From Actinernus sp. WN-2022 (Eukaryota > Cnidaria > Anthozoa > Actiniaria > Actinernidae), in NCBI GenBank assembly GCA_030867875.1, contig JAOWCC010000330.1, forward strand, positions 620,001-684,000: a stretch of DNA of 64,000 nt. Direction: 5' to 3'. This document shows positions 1-10,900 of the stretch, piece after piece. The translations under genes were made by a program, and so were the position numbers. The notes below the pieces were generated by a model, which saw only the letters and a list, made by a program, of their open reading frames with translations, did not search any database and had not been told where the DNA came from. Within the stretch, counting starts at the first letter, position 1, and every line of letters begins with the position of its first letter.

Positions 1-1050
1 ATTTGAAATTCACTGTTTGAGAAATAATTCATAGTTTCACTTCATCCTCAGATACCCAAGGGCAGTTAGTTGGCAATGGGCAAAAAAGGGTGTTTTTTTG
101 GGTGACTCCAAGGGTAAAGACTTGTAGTCTGATGATGACATCACGTGATGTCACAATGACATCATCAAAATCAAAATAAATCTAAATTCTCCATGGATTT
201 TTTAGCTACATGTACGTTTGTACTATTAATTTATAAATATTTGCTGAACCTACAGGTGCATAAAACCGAGCATGTGTTTGCCATTACAACAAAAATGGAA
301 GATTTTAGAACACTTTTCAGTCCAATTTTAAGCTTTTTTGGCATTTATTGTCGGTCTCCAAAATCCATGCTCAGTATTGGAGATTTTTTTAATTTTATTT
401 ACAAGCTCTGAAATGCTATTTCCAGCATTTTCGATGCAATGTTTTAGTAAGGTTGGGGGTCAGTTGAATAGACTGCAGTAAATAGCATATTCACAATGCT
501 CACTCAAGGGTTAGAGTTGAGTTTCTAATCAAAGTTATACAAAACAGAACAAAATCACTGCCACAGCATAAAAATCACCAAAATTCTTGTTAAGCCAGGT
601 CTTTATGGCTTAAAGGCAGCTACGCCCCTGACAGTAGAAGAGACAATCTATTTTAGAATGGTAGGTGCATGTTTTTTTAACAAAACTAAGTTTAATATTA
701 GTATCTGGTTAAGCAGATATTTCCAAATGTTGTGCTCATTAAAGTAGTATATTGGCATGTAATAATTAATTACAGTATGTTGTTGATACTGAATTGAACT
801 GAACTGAGCTGCCAAACAGTGCTGAACCAAACAGAACATTTATACACTGCATCAGCTAAGTTTTTCCCTTATCCGAGATGTGGTGTTAGACTTGTCATCT
901 AACTATATCATGTTTAGCTTACATACTCGGATAAGGGAAAATTTACATGTAGCTGACGCAGTATATAAAGTTCCTGTTTGCTCTGTGCAGTTTGGTGGCT
1001 CAATTCAGTATCAACAACACAATCTAATTAATTATTACGAGTCAATATAT
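1..1050. other. AT-rich sequence, no gene recognised
   Basis: Only short unsupported open frames are present. A partly symmetrical stretch at about 835-965 repeats the words TTATCCGAG/CTCGGATAAG and GCTGACGCAGTATA/TGCATCAGCTAA, suggesting a small decayed fold-back repeat. Confidence 0.4.
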
Positions 1051-1530
1051 ACAGTCCCTGTCAAAAGTTTTTCAACCGTATACGGTACCATATGTGCTTC
1101 GGTAAAACGAAGATTCGGTAACCACATGTGGTAGATTTCGTTCGGTAAACTCCATTCGTTTTAAGACCGAATTCGTTTTACTGAAAGTGGTAGAGTCACC
1201 GATTTCGTTTTACTGAAAGTGGTTCGGTCACCGATTGTGTTTTACCGAAAGTGGTTCAATTACCGATTTCGCTTCGCCACATTTCGCCACATTCCCAGGT
1301 TGAGAATCTTGCAAGATCTTGCAAGATCTTGCAAGATCTTGCAAGATCTTGCAAGATCTTGCCAAGATCTTGCCAAGATAAGATCTTGGCAAGATCTTGC
1401 AAGATCTTGGCAAGATATTAGTACCATTATATCTTATCTTATTTTTCCTGAAGGCAAGATCTGGCAAGATATTGCAAGATCTTGCAAGATCTTGCAGGAT
1501 CTTGCAGGATCTTGCAAGATCTTGCCTTGA
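1051..1530. mobile_element. Repeat with ACAGTCCCTGT terminus carrying a minisatellite
   Basis: The left end, ACAGTCCCTGTCAAAAGTTT, matches in inverted orientation the right end of the 35.88-36.35 kb copy. Both copies carry 'ACCGAAAGTGGT' words, the flank TTCTCAACCTGGG (either strand) and the same CAAGATCTTG minisatellite. They therefore belong to one non-autonomous repeat family. The second terminus of this copy is not clear. Confidence 0.6.
1305..1526. repeat. CAAGATCTTG palindromic minisatellite
   Basis: Tandem 10-12 bp units built on the self-complementary decamer CAAGATCTTG, with GG/CC spacer variants. The unit lacks stop codons in several frames, so it creates repeat-only open frames on both strands that should not be read as genes. 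Confidence 0.9.
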
Positions 1531-1551
1531 TATGTTATATGTGAACTTATA

Positions 1552-1664
1552 TGAAAATCACATGCCTGATGAGGTAATTCCATGTTAAATTGCACTCGAA
1601 AACCGATATCGGGTTTTAGAGTGCAATTCAACGAGGAATTACCTCATTAGGCATGTGATTTTCA
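1552..1664. repeat. Perfect-ended fold-back repeat
   Basis: The left arm starts TGAAAATCACATGCCT and the right arm ends AGGCATGTGATTTTCA. The inner arms TTGCACTC/GAGTGCAA flank a GATATC centre. This is a MITE-like palindrome of about 113 bp. A diverged relative of the outer arm occurs near 8608-8655. Confidence 0.8.
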
Positions 1665-2948
1665 TTGAATCGCATAGTCCGGCCGATGAATTACTTGAAG
1701 ATTTAGTACTCAAGTTGTTGATATTTTGCTAAGTTGTAATTAAATAGCGCGCGTAGTCTACAGCGGATTCCACTCTTAACCACCACTCAGTCTCAGCCAA
1801 TCAACGTCTGATTTTGCAAATGCACCGTGCGATTCAGATTTGGCTATGCGATTCTATATTTTAGCAAGACAATGGTCAATATCTTACCTATACCATAGAG
1901 GACAAATTAATCCCTGATTTCAACTTGAAATATTTCATGCGTAAAAACGCCAGCTACGCACGCTTAAAATCACGTTTTTATGGAACATAATTTGCCCTCC
2001 ATAATGTTAATGGGCATTATCATCAAATACGCAGCCAAATAGGAAACAGCCTTGCAAAAGCTCTTAAACACGTCATTTATCGCCCTGCTTCTGATTGGCT
2101 GATAATGGGATCTTGCGATTGATGTTGGCCAATCAGATTTCGAGAGGTAACCAATTCAAAAGCGTTCACCAGTTCAGAGATCTTTATTTTTTTAAGAACA
2201 ATGTTAACTATTGTAATACTTTTGTACACTCCCAGTTTTTAGTAAGCTTATTATGCCGAATGCTAATACAGTAAAGTATTTTATCAGTTAGTTGGCCTGG
2301 TATATTGAGGATAATGATAACAACATGACTTTTGTCGGACATATTGTTTATTTGTGTCCAATTCTCCAGTCGATTGTCTATCTTTAAAACTGTTTTTTTC
2401 TTCAGTAAAGCCTATTCCTATGGGATCAAAAGCTCTATTCATTATACATGTAGTAGTTAATGAAGTGATATATCTGCAGGATGTGGGTTTCTCTTAGCTG
2501 CCAGAGGCCTACCGGTATACAAGCACTGTCAGAATGTTGCTGATCAAGAAGAAATTGAAAGATATCAATGTATAATTATATATAAATAAATTGTTTAAAA
2601 TGTAATTGAGCCACAAAGAATTAAGTACAATTACTAGTTTAAAACTACAATACGGAAACACCTGCAACTGTCAGAGATATATTACTATTTCCTTTATAAA
2701 ATAATACACAGAAAATAGGTACAACAATGGAAAATCACGCATTTATTAGTATCACGAAAATGTAAATTCTCCTAACTACGCAATCAAAACTGAGCATGCG
2801 CTCAACTTTCTATGTTTCTGTAGAGTTATAAAAACACGGCTTTCAGTCAATCAGAGCACGTGTACTATCGAATCTATTTTGTTTAAAAAGTTCTAAACTA
2901 TCTTTATCAAACTCATTCCTAATCCATTAATTAAAACTGATTTACCTG
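1665..2948. other. Intergenic, no gene recognised
   Basis: AT-rich DNA with ATTGG/CCAAT-containing repeat fragments around 2090-2150 and 2840-2870, similar in style to other repeat ends in the window. No coding exon can be supported. Confidence 0.4.
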
Positions 2949-3268
2949 GCAAATTTCCACTCGTTTCCCGTGGTGTGGACTCTTATTTGCCACGATTTAC
3001 GTCATCACATGGCGGAGCCAAGTGATTCCACAACAAATTTTGACCATGTGATGACGTAAATCGTGGTAAATAACAGTCCACACCACGGAAAACCAGAGGA
3101 AATATTAGAAAACGTACAAGGAAGTTTCGTTACAAAGCGTGACAGCTTTGAAAGAGCCAGCGTTCATGTCTTTAACTTTCTCACATCAGCACCGTTGTCT
3201 GGACTCTCATTTACCACCGTACTTCAACCAATCAGATCGCGAGATTACCGGCAGTTGTGGTAAAAATA
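2949..3268. repeat. Repeat family A, copy 1
   Basis: Starts GCAAATTTCCACT and contains inverted arms around CACGATTTACGTCATCACAT / ATGTGATGACGTAAATCGTG. It ends in a block (3105-3268) nearly identical to 14065-14225. Two diverged arms joined to a highly conserved right block mark a dispersed repeat. The 66-codon frame across it recurs in the second copy only because the DNA is similar. Confidence 0.75.
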
Positions 3269-4609
3269 AACTTTTACTTTCTCGGCCAAACTAATAATTC
3301 CTTTAGCCAAAATAACTAAAAACGTGACTACATACATCTAGACGTTTGATAAGTTTGATATACAGCTGAAAGTGAGAGTTTGTAAATCCCATAAAGCACA
3401 TCCAGTCATTGTGTATCTATCAGTATAACAAAAAACAATGGGTTGGAAAGAAGTTGTACATATAAATCCCTCATATTAATTGATGTTTTTTTACAGGTAT
3501 GACAAGTTTTTTTATTTGCGAGTTCCTCCCTCCCTAAAAACCAAGCCGGGTCCTGATGGATAAGCCCTCTAGGTATAAATTGGTCCATTCAAATTCAGTG
3601 AGCTCAGCAAACGAGTGTGTAAAACAAAGGACAAACATTAGAAACTAAAGGCATGAACAGAAAGGAAGAAATGTAAATTTATACTACTACTTGGTTTCAA
3701 CCCTCGTGCTCATGCATGACAGACTGGAGCTTAAACCATTGAGCTAACCTGAGGAGGCAGTTACAGCTTTGTTGTTTTATTTTTTATCACACGTACCTGA
3801 AATCTTGTATTTTATTGCTTGTTGAAATATCGTTACTTTATACAATTGCCGAGTTAGATCAGACCAGATGAGAAAACATTTTGGGACCCCCTGAAGGTCA
3901 ATCATGATCGGCATACGAACCGACAGCAGCAAGACCATTAAGAAATCACACACATTTTTCCATTGTCCGCACTCTTACCGATCATAGAAATGATGTCATA
4001 AATTATTCAAAAAATAAGGGTTACAACGAGCACAATGAGTTGTTTTCACTGCAAAGTTTTGAACATTTGGTGGCATAATTTCTATGATCAATAACAGTAC
4101 GTATACGAATATTGTTAAAATGTTTGTAATTTGGTTTTTACAAAAAACTCGCAAGAACGCGACTTGTCTTCAATATTACGTCATTTTCTTTGTCCGTACC
4201 TATACTCCTATTGCACAGCAGAGAGCCTATCAGAAAGCGAGAAAATACAATTTTGACAGAGATGGAGCCAAATATTTTCCTGTTTGGCCCTATCTAATTC
4301 TGCAAATAACTGTTTTATCATACATGTATTACCACTTTGAAATGCCAAAAAAATAGCTATGCCCCCATCATGTGACATTTTGTAATTAGCGCTTGTCAGT
4401 GATAATACAATATATAAAACATCAAATTGATGGCGTTGTGCAAAAAGGCTGTATGTGACTCTTTATCACGTTAAAAAGTTTCCCTTTTGTTGGATAATTT
4501 ATAATACGATCAGGAGTAACTTACTCCTTTTTGCACACAGCCCTTCATTAATGAGAGGTATATTATAAATGCATATGCCACTACATAATTGCAATCATAA
4601 TAACTGCAT
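3269..4609. other. Intergenic, no gene recognised
   Basis: A 90-codon open frame at 4084-4356 has no recognisable domain and no splice context. An imperfect inverted pair occurs around 4436-4550 (TTGTGCAAAAAGGCTGT / TTTTTGCACACAGCC), probably a small repeat. Confidence 0.35.
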
Positions 4610-4699
4610 TAAGGGTGTGTTTTCACAAGGACTTGTTTGACAAGTTAAACATAAAAAATCCCAAAAGACAGTTAAAACACCTCTGTTTAAGTTCACCAA

Positions 4700-5163
4700 G
4701 TTAAACATGTAAAGTGTGTTTTCATTGGGAATTTTGCGGCTATTAAAACACCCGAAATCACAGTCTAGTAATACTACCTCGGGATATGGTATAACTTGTC
4801 TTGCCGTTTGCCGCGACCAATCACTGCACATGAACTGACAGACGCCTGACAGATTATTTATTTCGCTGTCAAAGCAACCATTTAGCAGACCTTTTGCATT
4901 GCACGTGTCGCTTCTTAGAATCGCTTCACACAGGATTTTATTTTGCTTCCTAGCTAAGTTGTGGGCCAACGAGCCGCAAATCAAATCAAATCAAATGTTT
5001 CTCTGCTTACTCTGAAATGCGCACGCCACGGATGGTCTTGATAATTAGTGCATGTTGACCAAAAGGTGCTCAAACCAGAACCGTCGTCTTGGATATTAAC
5101 CCAGACTGATTTCGTTCTTCTTCGATTATATATATAATGGTAATTGAACTGAGTGGAGTGCAA
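4700..5163 (-). pseudogene. HARBI1-like nuclease, N-terminal remnant
   Basis: Reading leftwards, the frame from 5163 has an Arg-rich start followed by SVWVN and FRVSRETFDLI, the usual N-terminal layout of animal Harbinger nucleases (basic stretch, W-V, then F-R-[MV]-S-x-x-x-F-[DE]-x-[IL]). A stop follows at a duplicated GATTT tract (4983-4997). The similarity resumes in another frame with CGSLAHNLARKQNKI and then decays. The catalytic DDE region was not found. The first codon lies at the edge of a fold-back repeat, consistent with the nested element having entered the 5' part of this gene. Non-functional. Confidence 0.6.
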
Positions 5164-5241
5164 TTTGGTCTGAAATCATACGCGTGATTACAATAATTAT
5201 GATTTCAGACCAAAATTGCACAACACGAAGTTCAATTACCA
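5138..5241. repeat. Fold-back repeat at the nested element boundary
   Basis: The arms GGTAATTGAACT ... AGTTCAATTACC enclose a second pair TTTGGTCTGAAATCATA / ATGATTTCAGACCAAA around ACGCGTGATTACAATAATT. This is a two-tier hairpin of about 100 bp, possibly a structured end of the nested element or a separate MITE. Confidence 0.75.
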
Positions 5242-5648
5242 CTTTATTATATCCATTTTGAAATCTACTAAAAGCAAACATTTCGGGTTTCCGTGTCCCT
5301 CCCCCACTCCCCCTCCCCCCTCCCCCTGCTAGCCTATAATATTTTCAAATCAGTATGAGTTTGTCGCCATCATAAAAGATTTTTTTTTATGTGAAAGCTT
5401 CGTAAATAAATCAAACAATGGTATGAACTTAAAAATAATAACTTTTTAATCTCGTTTCTTTCAATATTTAAAGTGTACACATAAAACATCCATTTTCAAC
5501 CGGAAATGGATTACAACTCATTGCATATTCATGAACAAAAGTTCACGTGACAAGTATGCAAAATTGAAGCTCTCGCAAACGCGAGGTTACATATATAGTT
5601 CAAGACACTTCATTGAGTCCACTAGTGTCGACACTAGTGTATTTAGTT

Positions 5649-7360
5649 CTAGTTTTCGTCATCTGAATCCAGGATAAAGGCTCGCCTTCGTCGTTTCGGT
5701 GGTTCTGGAGTGTCTTGGTTTTCTTTTGAGAAGAAATTGAAGGTGCATCCTGTGAAATTTTGGGATGGAAGCTGCATCATTGGCGGGTTTGTGGTGCTAC
5801 TGAAAGCCGCCATTCTGTATGCACTTGTGGAGTTTAGATTTGGCTGAAATGGCATGAAACCTGTATTCATCAGACCCACAGCCTGGTAGAATTGGTTTTG
5901 CGACTGTGTTTCACCACTTACAGAGCTTGTTAAAGCAACACTGGAGCTGTTATTGATAGTAGTTGGCGCTTCATTCGTTCGAGACAACTGATGTGAACTT
6001 GCTGGAACAATGCCAATGGCTTCGGTCGCGGTTTCCTGTTGCTTGATTTTCCCAGTGTTTTTGCTGGAATTCGACTCCTGGAAGCCACTTATTATGTGGG
6101 AAAGTTCTCGACGCTGTGTCTCGTCTACTTCATCGTAATCATCCAGGGATGTTTCTCTTGCATGACCAGTTATTTGACGAATAAGGTGCCGTGGTTGGCC
6201 CGATTTCTTGAGCTTCTGAACCAGCGTTTTTCTCATGCTGTGGTTCGTAAGTTTTTTGTTGGTTTGCAGACATGATGCCATGGATTTCATAAGCTGGCCA
6301 ATGGTGTTTTCACCCATTCTAACTTTGTTGTACCATACATCTGGATTTTTTGGTCGATTTATTGTGCTCAGATACAGGGGCCCGTTGTCTTTCATACCAC
6401 TCGGTCGCTTGGCCAACCAGAGCTTGAAAAGCCGAACTGGATCTCTTTCTCCGCCGTCCGTACTCCACATTACTTGAGGAGATGTTCTTCTCTTGATTCT
6501 AAGACCACCAGTGCGAGTTTTGGTAGGATTTTCTGAGAATTCTACACTTTCACTTCCATCTTCGTGTGACCTGACGATGAAATCCTCGACATATGCATCG
6601 TACTGCTCCTGGCGGCCTCGAAATCCCATTTGCTCCGTCAAGTTTTTGAAGTTTACGTTCGTTAAAACTCGGCCATTGTGGTCTCCAAGCTGACCCTTTT
6701 CCCAGAGTGTAAGTTCCTCCTCTGGTGCAAGTGGCTGGGACTTGTTTGGCCTCTTTCCCTTGCCCTGTTGTCGCAACGAAATGGCCTTTGCATTCAGGGT
6801 TTGCTGTGACTGGTAAAATTCTCGCGATCTTACTATGCTGACAGGGTAGTTTTTGTCTTTCAAGTGTCTTTCTAGAGAACTTTGCATAATTCTGAGCGAT
6901 TCTGGTTCATAGTCCTCGCCGTCCTTTTTCTTCACTTCAGCATAAAACTGGGTTAAAAGTTTGTCCAACGCTGCCGGCGCCACTGTTTCAATTTCCAATT
7001 CACCGAGGTTGCGGGACTGGCACCAGCTTTTAAAAACATTCAGCCATTGTTTAGTCGAGCGAGAAGTGTTTTTTTCACAGCGACAGACTTCAGCTCCTCT
7101 ATATCATTGTTGGAAACTATAGGGAATCTTGAAACATCTGGTTCATGGATTTGGACTTGAGTTGTTGCTGTTTGGGTTAAACTTGTTTTGGTTTCGCTGG
7201 ACTCCGGAGCGTACGAAGTTGCAGCCGTGTTTGTAGAAGTATCTGCTACATTTTCGTCAAAACTGATTTCAAAACTCGGAAAATCACCCAACAGGAGTTC
7301 TTCAGATTCAAGGAGAGCATAGTCATCATCTAGAAACTGTAAGTAATTGAATTCATCCAT
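5649..7360 (-). pseudogene. Crypton-like tyrosine recombinase (DUF3504 type), one frame break
   Basis: Two consecutive frames make one gene: 7360-7040 (acidic N-terminus, then RFPIVSNNDIEELKS, the usual opening of DUF3504 proteins) and 6998-5649. They meet in the run of seven A (minus strand) at about 7069-7075, where a one-base slip separates them. The second part shows TKTRTGG, the PVRLFKLWLAKRP block, NHSMRKTLVQKLKKSG and ITGHARETSLDDYDE. These match the R...H-x-x-R...[GH]...Y layout of tyrosine recombinases, with Tyr of LDDY as candidate nucleophile. A Ser/Thr/Gln-rich tail ends in a basic RRRRAF segment. Four CCAAT-type boxes lie upstream. Role: DNA cutting and joining for transposition. 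The break may be real or a homopolymer error. Confidence 0.8.
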
Positions 7361-7600
7361 TTTTGTGTAGAAAAAGGATTTTTTTCAGCAAAAACTGCAA
7401 AAACAAATTGCCCAAAATGAATTGGCCTCCCTTTTTTTGCTGTAATCTGATTGGTTAGTTTAGTCCAGTCATGAAATATGATTGGTTGTTTTACCTTAGT
7501 CTTGAGTTGTGATTGGCTGAAAAAAGGATGCGATTACAGACTCAAGTGTGCGATTTAGGCTGAAATCATGGCTGCTGGGAGCCAATCAGATTGCAGGAAA
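7361..7600 (-). promoter_or_regulatory. Putative promoter of the recombinase gene with CCAAT boxes
   Basis: Upstream of the start codon at 7360, ATTGG/CCAAT words occur at about 7450, 7481, 7511 and 7582. Clustered CCAAT boxes without a clear TATA box fit an internal transposon promoter. This is inference from motif content only. Confidence 0.4.
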
Positions 7601-7964
7601 CACTAGTGATTTCAAAATGGATATAATAAACCTCCGTAATGTTGCTGTTTTTCGAGAAATGCTGCTATTCTTAACTTCTTCTTCGACTCATTTCAAGAGA
7701 CATTGATCGCCATTTTTTGTAAAAATCACCTTCATTTTTGTATAAATACAGCAAGTATTAAAAGCAGAGAGGTAAACACAAATGCTTGAACTCCCGCCAT
7801 TTTTTCGAATGCTTCGGTTGTTAATTAGAACCACTTATCATACCAACACCTAGAATTATCAGGCACGATATACTAGTATAAATCGGTTTGTAAACAAACA
7901 CTTCAAGGAATGTTATACCAGAAAAACGCCCTAGTGAAAACACACCCTAAGAGCCTTGACACGT

Positions 7965-10900
7965 TTACGTACAATTTAGATCAGTTACAGGTGTTATATA
8001 TGCATATACATGATCTTCATTACACTTTACTAGGACACACTTAGCCGACACATGTTCACAGAAAACAGCCTCAATATCTTCCACAGCACAGCCATCCACA
8101 GGTATGTGGTGACTGCCAAGCAACCTTGCACTGATATATTGTTGTACATCATGATTTTCTGGAGGATCAATGTTCTCAGAGCAGATGGTAGTACATAATC
8201 GGCGGAATGGCTTCAGCAGAGCTACAGTGTAAGCATTTACATTTACAAACACCTGGATTTCGCCATACATGCATTCTGTACTAGTGTTACTGTAAATACT
8301 AGAGTATTGCACAATGAAGCTGCATGATTTCCTTGCTCTTTTATAGGCCCTTGAGTGGTAAACCCTTCTTTCCTTTGACATTCTCTCTGAAAATGAACAC
8401 TGCTGATCACCATCGGCAAGCATGACATCCGACTTCCCAAACAGTTGGTTCACAGCATCCAGTTCGCAGTGTGTTAATTTCCTCATGGTTGAGGGCTCTG
8501 ACAAAGAGACCAAGTCAGAGTGCTTTGTCCATTTTGATCTATTTAAATAGAATTGAAATCATAAATTAATGTAATATATAAAAATGTGATACTGCAGCTG
8601 TCCTTTATGTGAAAATCATGTGCATGACGAAAATGCGGTAATTCCATGAAAAACTGAATTTTTAGAAATCGGAAGTGAAGAAATGAATATATAATATTTC
8701 ATTGCCGAATGAATTTGGTTTGTGATCCCCATGGGAAAGACGTTAATTGCCATTGATGCTGGAGAGCAAGCTATCTTTAAAAACACTGTTTTTGAAAGAT
8801 AGACAATCGATTGAGTTGAAAAATAGCATTTACAAATAGGTTTTGCTAATAACAATTAACCGATCTTCTACAAATTAAGGCAATTAAATAAATGAAGTGA
8901 GATATTTTTTGCTCTCCAGTACATTTTAGCACGTGATGTGTTAGCTGCAAAGGGCCTATACAGTAGTATCTAAGTGATACAGACATAACAAAAGTATTGA
9001 TCTTTTTTATTATATAATTCTCTGCATGTACATCTTGTAGAGAAAAATGTATACATATATAACACACATGATGTTATCTTAATTAGGTCTGCATATGTGT
9101 GTGATGTACGACAGTATGTTCTTTTAATTACATATGTATCCAACAACAACTGTCTACGTTTTATTTATTAAGAACATTTACCTGGGTTTGGATAGTGCCA
9201 GATGTTCAGAGAAACCTTTCACCTCTTTGCATTCATCTGAGGACTGCAGTTTTTGTCTGAGGGGATTGATTTCCATTTCAATCAGATAGTTGGTAACCAT
9301 CTAAACACAATTTAAGTATAATAGCATTAAATTTATGTTTATTAAATTTATGTGTGAACTGTTGAGTTCACAAAATTCGACTTTAAATTGCAATAGTTTA
9401 AATAAAGATTATGCAGACAGTGAATTGTACAAACAGAAACAATGGGAAAACAATAGTTATAAAGGAATTGTTTGTGTTGTAATTTGATTTAGTATAAATA
9501 TGATAACAGTGAATGCTGCTGTCATTGCTGCATACAAATATTTCCAGATCATGAAACTGAAATTGTTACCATGCACATACTTTTGTTTTGTAAATTTTTA
9601 CACACCTAAGCTAGGATCTTTTCTCAATCATTTTCTTATATACTTCTCTAATTATTCTTCCTTCTTCCACTTTTATTTTCTTCAAATTGCTTTTTTCGGA
9701 TGTTATTTTGGTTGTAATGTTTAAATAAATTATATATATCTTTTAAAAGATAATGACTTTCAAGATAATTATTTAAGTGCTTATTAAATAACTTCAGAAC
9801 TTTTTCAGGTTCTTTATTAACTGATACAAAGAAACATTACTTTATATTTTTGCTACCTGTTCAGCAACACCTCTGGTGCCCTTGAATGTTTTAAGAAGAT
9901 GAGCGATCATTGCCTCAAAACAGAATGTCGAGTGTGTCCACAGTGGACCCAGCGTTACAACTTGCTTCCCCAAGTGGGTAATGTTGTGACAATTTATTGT
10001 CTCACTTCGTTCTCCTGTATAATGTTATGTAGAATAACAGATAGGATACTTGACTACGATTTTATTGTGAATCCCAATATATTTGTAATACAAAATAAAT
10101 TAATGATAACGTACTTTAATAATAATAGTTTATTTATATAGCGAATTCCTTCATATAACAAAAGCGCTCTACAATAATATCAAAAAATATTTACAAGGTA
10201 TCCTAATGCTAAAATTAATTACCTAATATAAAAAAAAAAACAATAAAGTTAAACCGAAATAGTGATAATGATAAAATACGTATGGATAAAATGTTTAAAA
10301 AATATATAATTTTAAAATAATCTGTGATTTGTTTTGAGATATTAATTAATATAACTTATACGAAGCTACTAATTTAAATAGCTATATGATGGCTGTATTT
10401 GCTCAATAGTAAGCTTTTTTATATAAAAATGATATTAAGCTTATCTTGAAGCTGTCAACGGAGGGGATGTGCTTTAGATTTAATGGTAAACAATACCACA
10501 GTTGTGGGGCGCAAACTGAAAAACCATGGTAACCATACAATTTCAGATTTTACAACAAACATGAGGCGGTTGTGCGAGTGCCTTGTATTGGCATATTATT
10601 GTCCGTTGTGTTAATCACAATAACAGGTAGCCTATCAGAGAGCAAGGAAATGAACAGCTGTTGTAAAAATACATGTATGTTGAACTGGAAAAAGTACATG
10701 TAGATAATACATATTTTATTACACATTATGAATAACTAGTGCACTAGCAGTGCATTTCAATATTTGAAATAGCAAAAACATGGAATAATGGAAATAATTA
10801 TAAGTTATTAGGTACATAGCATGTTTTAATATTGTAATGTAAAATTCATTTAACAATAATTAAAATGTAATAAAAAAAAGAATATATATTTTCGTTAGAA

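Larger units (their letters stand above)
5244..7629 (-). mobile_element. Nested element with 22-bp inverted ends and a recombinase gene
   Basis: A 22-bp sequence at 5244-5265 (TTATTATATCCATTTTGAAA plus TC) is repeated as its exact complement at 7608-7629. Between them lies the Crypton-like gene. Canonical Cryptons lack terminal inverted repeats, so the arms may be parts of a composite repeat rather than true element ends. A diverged copy of the right end with its flank (GATTTCAAAATG preceded by GCAGGAAACAC) also occurs near 21270-21300, showing that the family is dispersed. Confidence 0.6.
4613..7947 (-). mobile_element. PIF/Harbinger-type transposon with nested insertion
   Basis: The terminal inverted repeat GGGTGTGTTTTCAC lies at 4613-4626, and its exact complement at 7934-7947. 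Both ends are flanked by TAA (4610-4612 and 7948-7950), the 3-bp target duplication typical of PIF/Harbinger elements. The interior at 4700-5163 holds remnants of a HARBI1-like nuclease reading leftwards. Most of the rest is occupied by a second element with a tyrosine recombinase gene. The right end is only 15 bp from the stop codon of the neighbouring transposase gene, so the insertion has replaced that gene's natural 3' flank. Identification as Harbinger rests on TSD length plus the nuclease fragment. Confidence 0.82.

Noticed and set aside
1219..1631. Open frames with QDLARSCKIL-type repeats on both strands
   Set aside because: They are translations of the CAAGATCTTG minisatellite; the same happens at 35832-36376. 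No promoter, splice or domain support.
5649..7360. Bacterial or phage integrase by lateral transfer
   Set aside because: The N-terminal block and overall layout are those of eukaryotic DUF3504/Crypton proteins, and it sits in a eukaryotic transposon.
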